A DNA stretch of 5,639 nt from Bacteroidales bacterium (lineage in GTDB: Bacteria > Bacteroidota > Bacteroidia > Bacteroidales > B39-G9): NCBI GenBank assembly GCA_023145555.1, contig JAGLDO010000136.1:1-5639 (forward strand). Direction: 5' to 3'. Positions 1 to 5,607 of the stretch are shown here, piece after piece. The translations under genes were made by a program, and so were the position numbers. A model generated the notes under the pieces. That model was not told the origin of the DNA and searched no databases. It worked only from the letters and a program-made list of their open reading frames with translations. How positions within the stretch are numbered: the stretch's first letter is position 1; every line of letters starts with the position of its first letter.

Positions 1-16
1 CAATACCATCTAAGGC

Positions 17-80
17 AGTCATTCTAAACTTATTTCAGAATCTTTAGATGTTGATCCGCCAGCTGGCGGACAACATGACT
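17..80. repeat. Intergenic palindromic repeat with a CCGCCAGCTGGCGG core
   Basis: A perfect 16-bp palindrome, TCCGCCAGCTGGCGGA, lies at 55-70. It is flanked by ATGTTG (48-53) and CAACAT (71-76), so the stem extends to 22 bp with one bulged A at 54. Outer arms AGTCAT (17-22) and ATGACT (75-80) also match, and smaller hairpins lie inside (ATTCT 21-25 with AGAAT 37-41; ATCT 40-43 with AGAT 46-49). The GC-rich core stands out sharply from the AT-rich surroundings. The stretch around 18-43 resembles a degenerate copy of the GTCATTCTGAACTTG-type intergenic repeat common in Bacteroidota; that family link is from memory. A related core occurs in the second repeat at 4686-4701. No reading frame covers it. 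It is probably a REP/MITE-like non-autonomous repeat; copy number cannot be seen from one window. Confidence 0.7.
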
Positions 81-175
81 ATGGTTTGTTTTATCATTAA
101 ACATAACCGGTTGAATAGCCTAAAATTGGTATTATTTTAGTTATTTCTTATGTGCCTAATTCAATATATTTAAAT

Positions 176-204
176 CATTAAAAATAAGGTTTTTATCCCC
201 TATT
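176..204 (-). terminator. Possible weak intrinsic terminator after the TPR gene
   Basis: Read on the minus strand, AATAGGG (204 to 198) can pair with CCTTATT (189 to 183) around an 8-base loop, giving a 7-bp stem with one G-U wobble. A T-rich tail follows on the minus strand (about 185 to 176, TTATTTTTAA). It begins 7 bases past the stop codon of the TPR gene, where a terminator would be expected. The stem is short and AT-rich, so this is tentative. Confidence 0.33.
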
Positions 205-211
205 ATATTTT

Positions 212-520
212 TTATTCATATAAATCATCATCTGTGTATGGATTTTCGTAATATAATGAATTGCTTATATTTAATATGTTGTTTACAATATTAATTGCGT
301 ATTTAACATGCTCATTATCAGGATTTAATTCTAAAGCTTTATTGTAAAAATTTATTGCTTGTCCAAAATTTTGAAATTTATTCTGAATTTTTCCTAAATA
401 ATAATAAGCTTCATCGTTTTTTGTGTCAATTTGAACAACTTTCTCGAATTTTTTTTTGGCTTCATCAAATTTATTTGCTTCAAATAAACTTACAGCTTCT
501 TGAAATATTTTATTCTCCAT
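212..520 (-). CDS. Small tetratricopeptide-repeat (TPR) protein
   Basis: This 102-residue protein consists mainly of two 34-residue TPR units, at about residues 4-37 and 38-71. The second matches the consensus best: an aromatic-rich first helix with LG at 42-43, A55, the Y59 position, A62 and the closing LNP at 65-67. A third helix-like stretch (72-90) may cap the solenoid, and the tail is acidic (YENPYTDDDLYE). There is no signal peptide or membrane segment, so it should be cytosolic. TPR proteins bind other proteins or peptides; the partner here is unknown and I do not assign a specific role. It lies 40 bases downstream of the aldehyde dehydrogenase gene on the same strand and may share its transcript. 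The start at 520 is the only ATG that keeps the whole first repeat. The upstream region is AT-rich with no Shine-Dalgarno sequence. The length is complete for a mini-TPR protein, with no sign of truncation. Confidence 0.85.
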   Translation of the reverse strand: MENKIFQEAVSLFEANKFDEAKKKFEKVVQIDTKNDEAYYYLGKIQNKFQNFGQAINFYNKALELNPDNEHVKYAINIVNNILNISNSLYYENPYTDDDLYE

Positions 521-560
521 AATATTTTTATTTAAATCATTGTAAACAAATAAGTTATTC

Positions 561-1943
561 TTATTTAATTACCATCTTCATTAATTTATATTTAGCATCT
601 GTGAAAGGTGCAAATCTAATTTTAGAATCTAAAAAGTTAGATTTTTTTAATACTGATTTTGCATTAGAAAAGGTCTTAAAGCTGTATTTGCCATGGTATT
701 TCCCAATACCACTCTCTCCTACACCACCAAACGGCATATTATTATTTACTATGTGCATAACAACTTCATTTATTGCAACGCCACCTGAACTTGTTTGTTT
801 CAATATTATTTTCTGATTTTTTTTATTATTTGAGAAATAATATAATGCTAAAGGTTTTGGTCTTTTATTAATAAAGTTAATTACATAACTCAATTCATTA
901 AACTCTAAAACAGGCAATAAAGGTCCGAAAATTTCATCTTGCATAATCTCATCATCAGACTTAACATTGTTGATAATTGTAGGCTCAAAATACAAATTTT
1001 CAACATTTATTTTGCCTCCACAATAAATATCAGCATCTTTTATAAGTTCTTGAAGTCTTAATAAGTTGTTTTTATTAATGATTTTCGTATAAAATGAAGA
1101 TTCTTCAGGGTTTTCTCCATAAAATGCAGTAATATAAAATTTTAATTTATTCAGAAATTCAGTTTTAACTTGTTCATGAACAAATAAATAATCAGGAGCG
1201 ATGCATGTTTGTCCTGCATTTAACAATTTACCCCATATAATTCGTTTTGCAGCTTTATCTAAATTTGCATCCTTATCAACAATAACAGGGCTCTTCCCTC
1301 CTAACTCTAAAGTAACAGGCGTTAAATTTTGTGCAGCAGATTGATATATTATTTTACCAATTTTTGTACTTCCCGTAAAAAAAATAAAATCCCATTTTTG
1401 ATTTAGCAACTCCTGTGACACTTGTTTATCGCCCTGAATAACAGAAATATATTTTTGATCGAAAAACTCAGAAATCATTTCTTCAATAACATTTGCAGTA
1501 TTAATTGATAACTCAGAAGGTTTAAGTGTAATAACATTTCCGGCAGATATCGCACCAATCAAAGGGCTAATAATTAATTGAAAAGGATAATTCCACGGTG
1601 CTATAATAAGTACATGCCCAAATGGTTCATTATAAATATAACTTGTTGAATAAAAATGAATTAAAAAAGGTGTCCTTACTTTAGTTGGTCTCACCCATTC
1701 TTTTAAATTTTTTATATGAAAATTAATTTCATCAATAACAATCCCAATTTCAGTTGCATAAGCTTCAAATTTTGATTTTTTTAAATCTTTATATAAAGCA
1801 TCATTAATTTTATCTTCATACTTAACAATAGCCTGTTTTAACTTTTTTAAATTACTAATTCTAAAGTTTACATCTTTAGTTTCCTGATTATTAAGGAATT
1901 CTCTTTGAATTTTCATTATGTTTTGTATCCCAATATTCTTCAT
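561..1943 (-). CDS. Aldehyde dehydrogenase, class 3 (ALDH3)-like, NAD(P)-dependent
   Basis: This 460-residue enzyme oxidises aldehydes to carboxylic acids with NAD(P)+. Family landmarks appear in order: APWNYP at 115-120 with the oxyanion Asn118; LKPSE at 140-144 with cofactor-binding Lys141; FTGSTKIGK at 189-197; LELGGKSP at 212-219 with general base Glu213; the catalytic Cys247 in NAGQTCIAP; DEIFGP at 336-341 with Glu337; and PFGGVGESGIGKYHG at 404-418. The short N-terminus, the length of about 460 and the C-terminal IRFAPFTDAKYK segment fit the ALDH3/fatty-aldehyde dehydrogenase branch. No hydrophobic C-terminal anchor like that of mammalian ALDH3A2 is present, so it is probably soluble. 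The true substrate cannot be read from sequence; medium- or long-chain or aromatic aldehydes are typical of the family. The start at 1943 is the first in-frame ATG; a second Met at residue 10 (MKIQREF) aligns equally well with the usual family start. The gene is divergent from ygeY and is followed by the TPR gene. Confidence 0.95.
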   Translation of the reverse strand: MKNIGIQNIMKIQREFLNNQETKDVNFRISNLKKLKQAIVKYEDKINDALYKDLKKSKFEAYATEIGIVIDEINFHIKNLKEWVRPTKVRTPFLIHFYSTSYIYNEPFGHVLIIAPWNYPFQLIISPLIGAISAGNVITLKPSELSINTANVIEEMISEFFDQKYISVIQGDKQVSQELLNQKWDFIFFTGSTKIGKIIYQSAAQNLTPVTLELGGKSPVIVDKDANLDKAAKRIIWGKLLNAGQTCIAPDYLFVHEQVKTEFLNKLKFYITAFYGENPEESSFYTKIINKNNLLRLQELIKDADIYCGGKINVENLYFEPTIINNVKSDDEIMQDEIFGPLLPVLEFNELSYVINFINKRPKPLALYYFSNNKKNQKIILKQTSSGGVAINEVVMHIVNNNMPFGGVGESGIGKYHGKYSFKTFSNAKSVLKKSNFLDSKIRFAPFTDAKYKLMKMVIK

Positions 1944-1975
1944 TATGATTTTTATTTATTTATTGGATTAATCAT

Positions 1976-1983
1976 CAAAAATA
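1976..1983 (-). promoter_or_regulatory. Candidate Bacteroidota -7 box for the aldehyde dehydrogenase gene
   Basis: On the minus strand, 1983 to 1976 reads TATTTTTG, an exact match to the Bacteroidota -7 consensus TAnnTTTG, 32 bases upstream of the start codon. No convincing -33 TTTG lies 17-23 bases further upstream. In sequence this AT-rich the motif can occur by chance, so the call is weak. Confidence 0.22.
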
Positions 1984-2009
1984 AAATTTTTTAATCTAAA
2001 AAATAACTG

Positions 2010-2040
2010 TTTGATTATTAATTTTTTTTTCACAAATTTG
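2010..2040 (+). promoter_or_regulatory. Candidate promoter for ygeY-ygeW
   Basis: TTTG at 2010-2013 and CAAATTTG at 2033-2040 are separated by 19 bases. This resembles the Bacteroidota arrangement of a -33 TTTG and a -7 TAnnTTTG, with one mismatch (C for T) in the -7 box. Transcription would start near 2044, giving an untranslated leader of about 110 bases before ygeY. The -7 element sits inside the 10-bp palindrome ACAAATTTGT (2032-2041), which could also serve as an operator. This is inference from motif resemblance only. Confidence 0.25.
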
Positions 2041-2154
2041 TACTCTCTTTTTTTTATAAAAATTGGCTTAATAATCAGCTCCTATTCTTGCTCCTTTGAA
2101 TTCATTTCAGAGATATTATTAAAAGCTTCAAAATAACTACAAAAATAATTTAAT

Positions 2155-3351
2155 ATGAAAGAAACAGTAAAACAAATCAATGAACTAGCCGAGAAATATA
2201 AAAGCTACACTGCAGAAAACTTATCAAAGTTAGTGAAAATTAAATCACTAAGTATGGGTGAAAAAGAAGTTCAACTTGAACTAAAACGACAAATGGAAGA
2301 AGCCGGCTTTGATGAAGTTAAGATTGACGGACTTGGTAATGTAATTGGCCGAATAGGTAATGGTAAAAAAATATTAGCAATTGACGGACATATGGACACC
2401 GTTGATTTTGGAAACCTAGATAATTGGGATTTTGATCCTCTTTCAGGAGAGATTAAAGATGGTTTTGTTTATGGTCGCGGTAGTGTTGACCAAGAAGGCG
2501 GTCCGGCAGCTTTTGTTACTGCAGGTCGAATACTTAAAGAATTAAATTTTGATAAAGACCTTACAATTTATTTTACCGGTACTGTTATGGAAGAAGATTG
2601 TGACGGACTTTGCTGGAAATATATTGTTGAAGAAGATAAAATTAAACCTGACTTTGCCATAAGTACAGAACCTACAAATTTGAATATTTACAGAGGTCAC
2701 AGAGGAAGAATGGAAATTGAAGTTTCCTTTAGAGGAGTTTCTTGTCATGGTTCAGCACCTGAGAGAGGTAAAAATGCAATTTATATGGCTTCAAAAGCAT
2801 GTCTCGAAATTGAAAAACTTAACGAACGCTTAAAATACGATGAATTCTTAGGCAAAGGTACTGCTGCTCTTTCCGAATTTATATCAGGCAGTCCTTCTCT
2901 TTGTGCTGTTGCCGATTTTGCAAAAATACATATTGACAGACGTTTAACTTGGGGAGAAACAAAAGAATCTGCTGTTGCTGAAATTGAAGAAATTGTTAAA
3001 AATATGGATGCTAAGGTTGAAGTGCTGTACTATGAAGAGACAGCTTATACAGGAAAAAAATATGGAATGGAAAAATATTATCCTACATGGAAAATCCCAG
3101 AAGATCATGTTGTTGTAACTACCGGTGTAGATACTTTTAAAGAATTATTAAACAAAGAACCAATAGTTGACAAATGGACTTTTTCTACTAATGGCGTAAC
3201 AATGAATGGCTTTTATAACATACCAATGATTGGTTTTGGACCGGGGAATGAAGTATTAGCTCATGCACCAAACGAAAAAGTTCCTGTTGAAGATCTTAAA
3301 GTAGCATCTGCTTTTTATGCCCTATATGCTTACAAGATTTCTGAAGCATAA
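2155..3351 (+). CDS. ygeY: YgeY-family M20 metallohydrolase (annotated elsewhere as selenium metabolism-linked hydrolase)
   Basis: This 398-residue cytosolic enzyme belongs to the M20 di-zinc peptidase/deacylase superfamily (ArgE, DapE, carboxypeptidase G2). Seen directly: DGHMDTV at 78-83 (metal ligand His79, catalytic-helper Asp81); SVDQEGG at 110-116 with bridging Asp112; TVMEEDCDG at 143-151 with general base Glu146 and ligand Glu147; STEPT at 170-174 with ligand Glu172; and AHAPNE at 369-374 with ligand His370. The dimerisation-domain motif CHGSAPERG (197-205) carries the His198 expected to reach the partner active site. DRRLTWGET, DKWTFSTNG and IGFGPGNE are strongly YgeY-like. Length is close to E. 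coli YgeY. The family is linked to anaerobic purine/urate breakdown; hydrolysis of a ureido or amide intermediate is the likely reaction but is inferred. ygeW follows after 51 bases on the same strand, so the two are very probably one operon. The start ATG has an AT-rich leader with no Shine-Dalgarno sequence, as for all genes here. Confidence 0.93.
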   Translation: MKETVKQINELAEKYKSYTAENLSKLVKIKSLSMGEKEVQLELKRQMEEAGFDEVKIDGLGNVIGRIGNGKKILAIDGHMDTVDFGNLDNWDFDPLSGEIKDGFVYGRGSVDQEGGPAAFVTAGRILKELNFDKDLTIYFTGTVMEEDCDGLCWKYIVEEDKIKPDFAISTEPTNLNIYRGHRGRMEIEVSFRGVSCHGSAPERGKNAIYMASKACLEIEKLNERLKYDEFLGKGTAALSEFISGSPSLCAVADFAKIHIDRRLTWGETKESAVAEIEEIVKNMDAKVEVLYYEETAYTGKKYGMEKYYPTWKIPEDHVVVTTGVDTFKELLNKEPIVDKWTFSTNGVTMNGFYNIPMIGFGPGNEVLAHAPNEKVPVEDLKVASAFYALYAYKISEA

Positions 3352-3402
3352 CAATTAATTGATAATTAGATAAATAATTACTCTTATTTAAAATAAAAAA
3401 TT

Positions 3403-4599
3403 ATGAATAATACATATTCTCAATTAATTGAGCAATTAAATAAATTAGAAGATACAAAACTTTTTCAAAAGGACTTTTTATTAACATGGGAAAAAAGTGA
3501 AGATGAATTAAAACAAATTTTTCTTGTTGCAGAAGCTCTTAAATATCTTCATGATAACAATATATCGTCAAAATGTTTTGATTCAGGATTAGCAATATCT
3601 TTGTTTAGAGATAATTCAACACGTACACGCTTTTCATATGCATCCGCTGCTAATTTGTTAGGACTTGAAATTCAAGATCTTGATGAAAAAAAATCACAAA
3701 TTGCACATGGTGAAACAGTTAGAGAAACTGCAAATATGGTTTCATTTTTAACAGACATGATTGGTATACGTGATGACATGTACCTTGGTGAAGGTGACAG
3801 ATATCAACGTGAAGTTGGAGATGCACTCGATTATGGTTATAAAACCGGCTTATTAAATCAACGTCCGGGAATTATTAACTTACAATCTGATATTGATCAC
3901 CCAACACAATCAATGGCCGATTTTTTACACTTAATTAATCATTTTGGTTCAATTGAAAATTTGAAAGGTAAAAAAGTTGCTATGACATGGGCTTATTCTC
4001 CTAGTTATGGTAAACCTCTTTCTGTTCCTCAAGGTGTAATAGGTCTTTTTACACGCTTTGGTATGGATGTTGAAATTGCTTATCCCGAAGGTTATGATGT
4101 TATTCCTGAAATAATGGATATTGCATCGAACAATGTTAAGCAAAGTGGAGGAAGTTTCAAAAAAGCCAAGTCAATGGACGAAGCTTTTAAAAATGCTGAT
4201 ATTGTTTACCCAAAAAGCTGGGCTCCTTTTACGGTTATGCAAGAAAGAACAAAATTGCTTAAAGCTGATGATACAAAAGGTTTAGATAATTTGGAACAAA
4301 AATGTCTTGCTCAAAATGCTAATTTTAAAGATTGGGAATGTACTGAAGAAAAAATGAAGCTAACTAAAAACGGTGAAGCTTTATATATGCACTGCTTGCC
4401 TGCCGACATTTCTAATGTTTCATGTGAACAAGGCGAAGTTCAAGATACTGTATTTGACAGATATCGTGTTCCTCTTTATAAACAAGCAGGTTATAAACCA
4501 TACATTATTGCTTCAATGATGCTTAATAACAAGTTTAAAAATCCTGCAGATCTTTTAGATAAATTATTTAAAGAAAATAAACAAAGAGTTAAGTATTGA
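3403..4599 (+). CDS. ygeW: Knotted carbamoyltransferase YgeW
   Basis: This 398-residue protein belongs to the aspartate/ornithine carbamoyltransferase superfamily. The carbamoyl-phosphate site is intact: STRTR at 72-76, HPTQ at 166-169 and HCLP at 330-333. The second-substrate region, TWAYSPSYGKPLSVPQG at 195-211, differs from the SMG/DxxxS loops of ornithine and aspartate transcarbamylases and is characteristic of YgeW. E. coli YgeW has a trefoil-knotted fold and lacks activity on ornithine or aspartate; it has been regarded as a catabolic transcarbamylase. A plausible role is phosphorolysis of a ureido compound from purine breakdown to yield carbamoyl phosphate; this is an inference. It follows ygeY by 51 bases with no terminator between them. 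The stop codon is TGA, whereas every other gene here uses TAA, and it lies within the left arm of the palindromic element at 4595-4739, so the last two residues may have been altered by that element. There is no signal peptide or membrane segment. Confidence 0.94.
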   Translation: MNNTYSQLIEQLNKLEDTKLFQKDFLLTWEKSEDELKQIFLVAEALKYLHDNNISSKCFDSGLAISLFRDNSTRTRFSYASAANLLGLEIQDLDEKKSQIAHGETVRETANMVSFLTDMIGIRDDMYLGEGDRYQREVGDALDYGYKTGLLNQRPGIINLQSDIDHPTQSMADFLHLINHFGSIENLKGKKVAMTWAYSPSYGKPLSVPQGVIGLFTRFGMDVEIAYPEGYDVIPEIMDIASNNVKQSGGSFKKAKSMDEAFKNADIVYPKSWAPFTVMQERTKLLKADDTKGLDNLEQKCLAQNANFKDWECTEEKMKLTKNGEALYMHCLPADISNVSCEQGEVQDTVFDRYRVPLYKQAGYKPYIIASMMLNNKFKNPADLLDKLFKENKQRVKY

Positions 4600-4739
4600 G
4601 TCCTCTCCGAGAAGGTTTCATACCCGTCATTGCGAGGGCGAAGCCCGAAGCAATTTGTTGATAATCAATACTTAGAGATTGCTTCTCCGCCGACTGGCGA
4701 ATCGCAATGACGAAAAATACTTTTCGGAGTGAATTCAAT
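4595..4739. repeat. Long imperfect palindrome of the CGTCATTGCGA type, overlapping the ygeW stop codon
   Basis: Nested inverted arms share a centre near 4667. The outermost pair is ATTGAGTCCTCTCCGA (4595-4610) against TCGGAGTGAATTCAAT (4724-4739), which match at 13 of 16 positions when one is reverse-complemented. Next is CGTCATTGCGA (4625-4635) against TCGCAATGACG (4702-4712), perfect over 11 bp. Then comes GAAGCAAT (4647-4654) against ATTGCTTC (4678-4685), perfect over 8 bp. A degenerate copy of the CCGCCAGCTGGCGG core sits at 4686-4701. The stretch is clearly richer in GC than its surroundings and carries no gene. CGTCATTGCGAG...GAAGCAATCT repeats are widespread dispersed intergenic elements in Bacteroidota and some other bacteria. 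As RNA it would fold into a long hairpin at the 3' end of the ygeY-ygeW transcript and might protect it from exonucleases. Confidence 0.8.
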
Positions 4740-4742
4740 TTT

Positions 4743-4774
4743 AAAGACTTTCATAAATAATGTAAGTCTTTTTT
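4743..4774 (+). terminator. Probable intrinsic terminator of the ygeY-ygeW operon
   Basis: AAAGACTT (4743-4750) pairs perfectly with AAGTCTTT (4764-4771). Inside it, after a T-T mismatch, CAT (4752-4754) pairs with ATG (4760-4762), leaving a 5-base loop (aaata). A run of six T residues (4769-4774) follows, partly shared with the stem. The position, between ygeW and map and just past the palindromic element, suits a terminator for the upstream operon. The stem is AT-rich, so strength is uncertain. The minus-strand reading lacks an equally good T tail. Confidence 0.55.
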
Positions 4775-4776
4775 CA

Positions 4777-4788
4777 TATAATACTTTG
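4777..4788 (+). promoter_or_regulatory. Weak promoter candidate for map
   Basis: Between the terminator and map, TATAAT (4777-4782) runs into TACTTTG (4782-4788), one base short of the Bacteroidota -7 consensus TAnnTTTG. It lies 48 bases before the map start. I see no clear -33 element. A promoter is expected somewhere here because the upstream operon appears to terminate, but this exact site is only a guess. Confidence 0.2.
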
Positions 4789-4836
4789 ATAAATTCATTT
4801 ATTTAGAGAAATTTGCAAAATATTAAATAATAAATC

Positions 4837-5607
4837 ATGTCAAAAATAATTATAAAAAATCAAGAGCAAATTGAAGGTATTAGAAAAAGTTCTAAATTGG
4901 CCGGAGAAGTATTAAAATACATTGCTCAATATGTTAAAGAAGGTGTAAACACTGAATATTTAGACAATAAAATTGAAGAATTTATTAGAGACCATAATGC
5001 AATACCTGCTCCATTAAACTATCATGGTTTTCCAAAATCGAGCTGTATATCTTTAAACGAGGTTGTTTGTCATGGTATTCCATCATCAAAAACAATTCTT
5101 AAACCGGGTGATATTTTAAATATTGATGTAACTACTATACTTGACGGCTATTTTGGTGATACAAGTAATATGTTTACTGTTGGTGAAATATCTGATAAAG
5201 CAAAAAAATTGATTAAAGCAACTAAGCACTGCTTAAATCTTGGTATAGAACAAGTTAAACCGGAGAATCGTTTTGGTAATATTGGCTTTGTAATTGCACG
5301 ATATGCTCATTCAAAAGGATACAGTGTGGTTTATGAGTTTTGTGGTCATGGTGTTGGCATTGAGTTTCACGAAGAACCACAAGTAGATCATATTGCACGT
5401 AAAAATACCGGTGAAAAAATGAAACCCGGAATGATATTTACTATTGAACCAATGATTAATATCGGAAGAGCTAAAGTTAATATTAATCAAGAAGATGGAT
5501 GGACAGCAACAACAATTGACAATAAATTATCTGCTCAATTTGAACATACTATTTTAGTAACAAACAACGGATATGAGATTTTAACCGATGTGTCCGATGA
5601 ATATTAA
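4837..5607 (+). CDS. map: Methionine aminopeptidase, type I
   Basis: This 256-residue cytosolic enzyme removes the initiator methionine from nascent proteins when the second residue is small. All five metal ligands of the pita-bread fold are present: Asp97 (NIDVTT), Asp108 (FGDTSN), His171 (GHGVG), Glu204 (TIEPM) and Glu235 (QFEHT). His79 (CHGIP) and His178 (EFHEEP) complete the active site. These fall at the same residue numbers as in E. coli MetAP, which supports the chosen start and full length. There is no N-terminal zinc-finger or SH3-like extension, so this is the type Ia form. The gene is stand-alone, separated from ygeW by 237 bases with a repeat and a terminator. It is not beside secY and infA, the usual ribosomal-operon place of map in Bacteroidota, so it may be a second paralogue; that is an inference. 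An AT-rich leader without a Shine-Dalgarno sequence precedes the ATG. Confidence 0.96.
   Translation: MSKIIIKNQEQIEGIRKSSKLAGEVLKYIAQYVKEGVNTEYLDNKIEEFIRDHNAIPAPLNYHGFPKSSCISLNEVVCHGIPSSKTILKPGDILNIDVTTILDGYFGDTSNMFTVGEISDKAKKLIKATKHCLNLGIEQVKPENRFGNIGFVIARYAHSKGYSVVYEFCGHGVGIEFHEEPQVDHIARKNTGEKMKPGMIFTIEPMINIGRAKVNINQEDGWTATTIDNKLSAQFEHTILVTNNGYEILTDVSDEY

Noticed and set aside
120..140. CTAAAAT / ATTTTAG inverted repeat with a 7-base loop
   Set aside because: It could be a plus-strand terminator of a gene outside the window, but it has one G-C pair and no clean T run, and no upstream gene is visible.
548..566. Hairpin AAATAAG / CTTATTT with a 5-base loop over the aldehyde dehydrogenase stop codon, considered as a terminator
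   Set aside because: The stem is 7 bp with a single G-C pair, overlaps the stop codon, and has only a short broken T tail on the minus strand. It is within what AT-rich DNA produces by chance.
601..816. Plus-strand 71-codon open frame
   Set aside because: It lies antisense within the aldehyde dehydrogenase gene, whose conserved motifs run through the opposite strand. The translation has no recognisable domain.
2542..2748. Minus-strand 68-codon open frame
   Set aside because: It is antisense to the conserved M20 catalytic core of ygeY and has low-complexity composition; a shadow frame.
2155..3351. Assignment as ArgE or DapE
   Set aside because: The overall M20 motifs are shared, but the VMEEDCDGLCW, CHGSAPERG and DRRLTWGET signatures and the linkage to ygeW point to YgeY.
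3352..3361. CAATTAATTG palindrome just after the ygeY stop codon, considered as a terminator or operator
   Set aside because: It is very AT-rich with no loop and no T tail, and ygeW follows closely on the same strand; best seen as composition.
3949..4143. Minus-strand 64-codon open frame
   Set aside because: It is antisense to the ygeW substrate-loop region, with no domain features; a shadow frame.
3403..4599. Assignment as ornithine or N-acetyl/succinyl-ornithine transcarbamylase (argF type)
   Set aside because: The second-substrate loop (195-211) and overall length match YgeW rather than ArgF or the Bacteroidota SOTCase, and the neighbour is ygeY rather than other arg genes.
4595..4739. 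CRISPR array or small-RNA gene in the ygeW-map gap
   Set aside because: There is a single inverted structure and no regularly spaced direct repeats, and the arms match a known style of dispersed intergenic palindrome.
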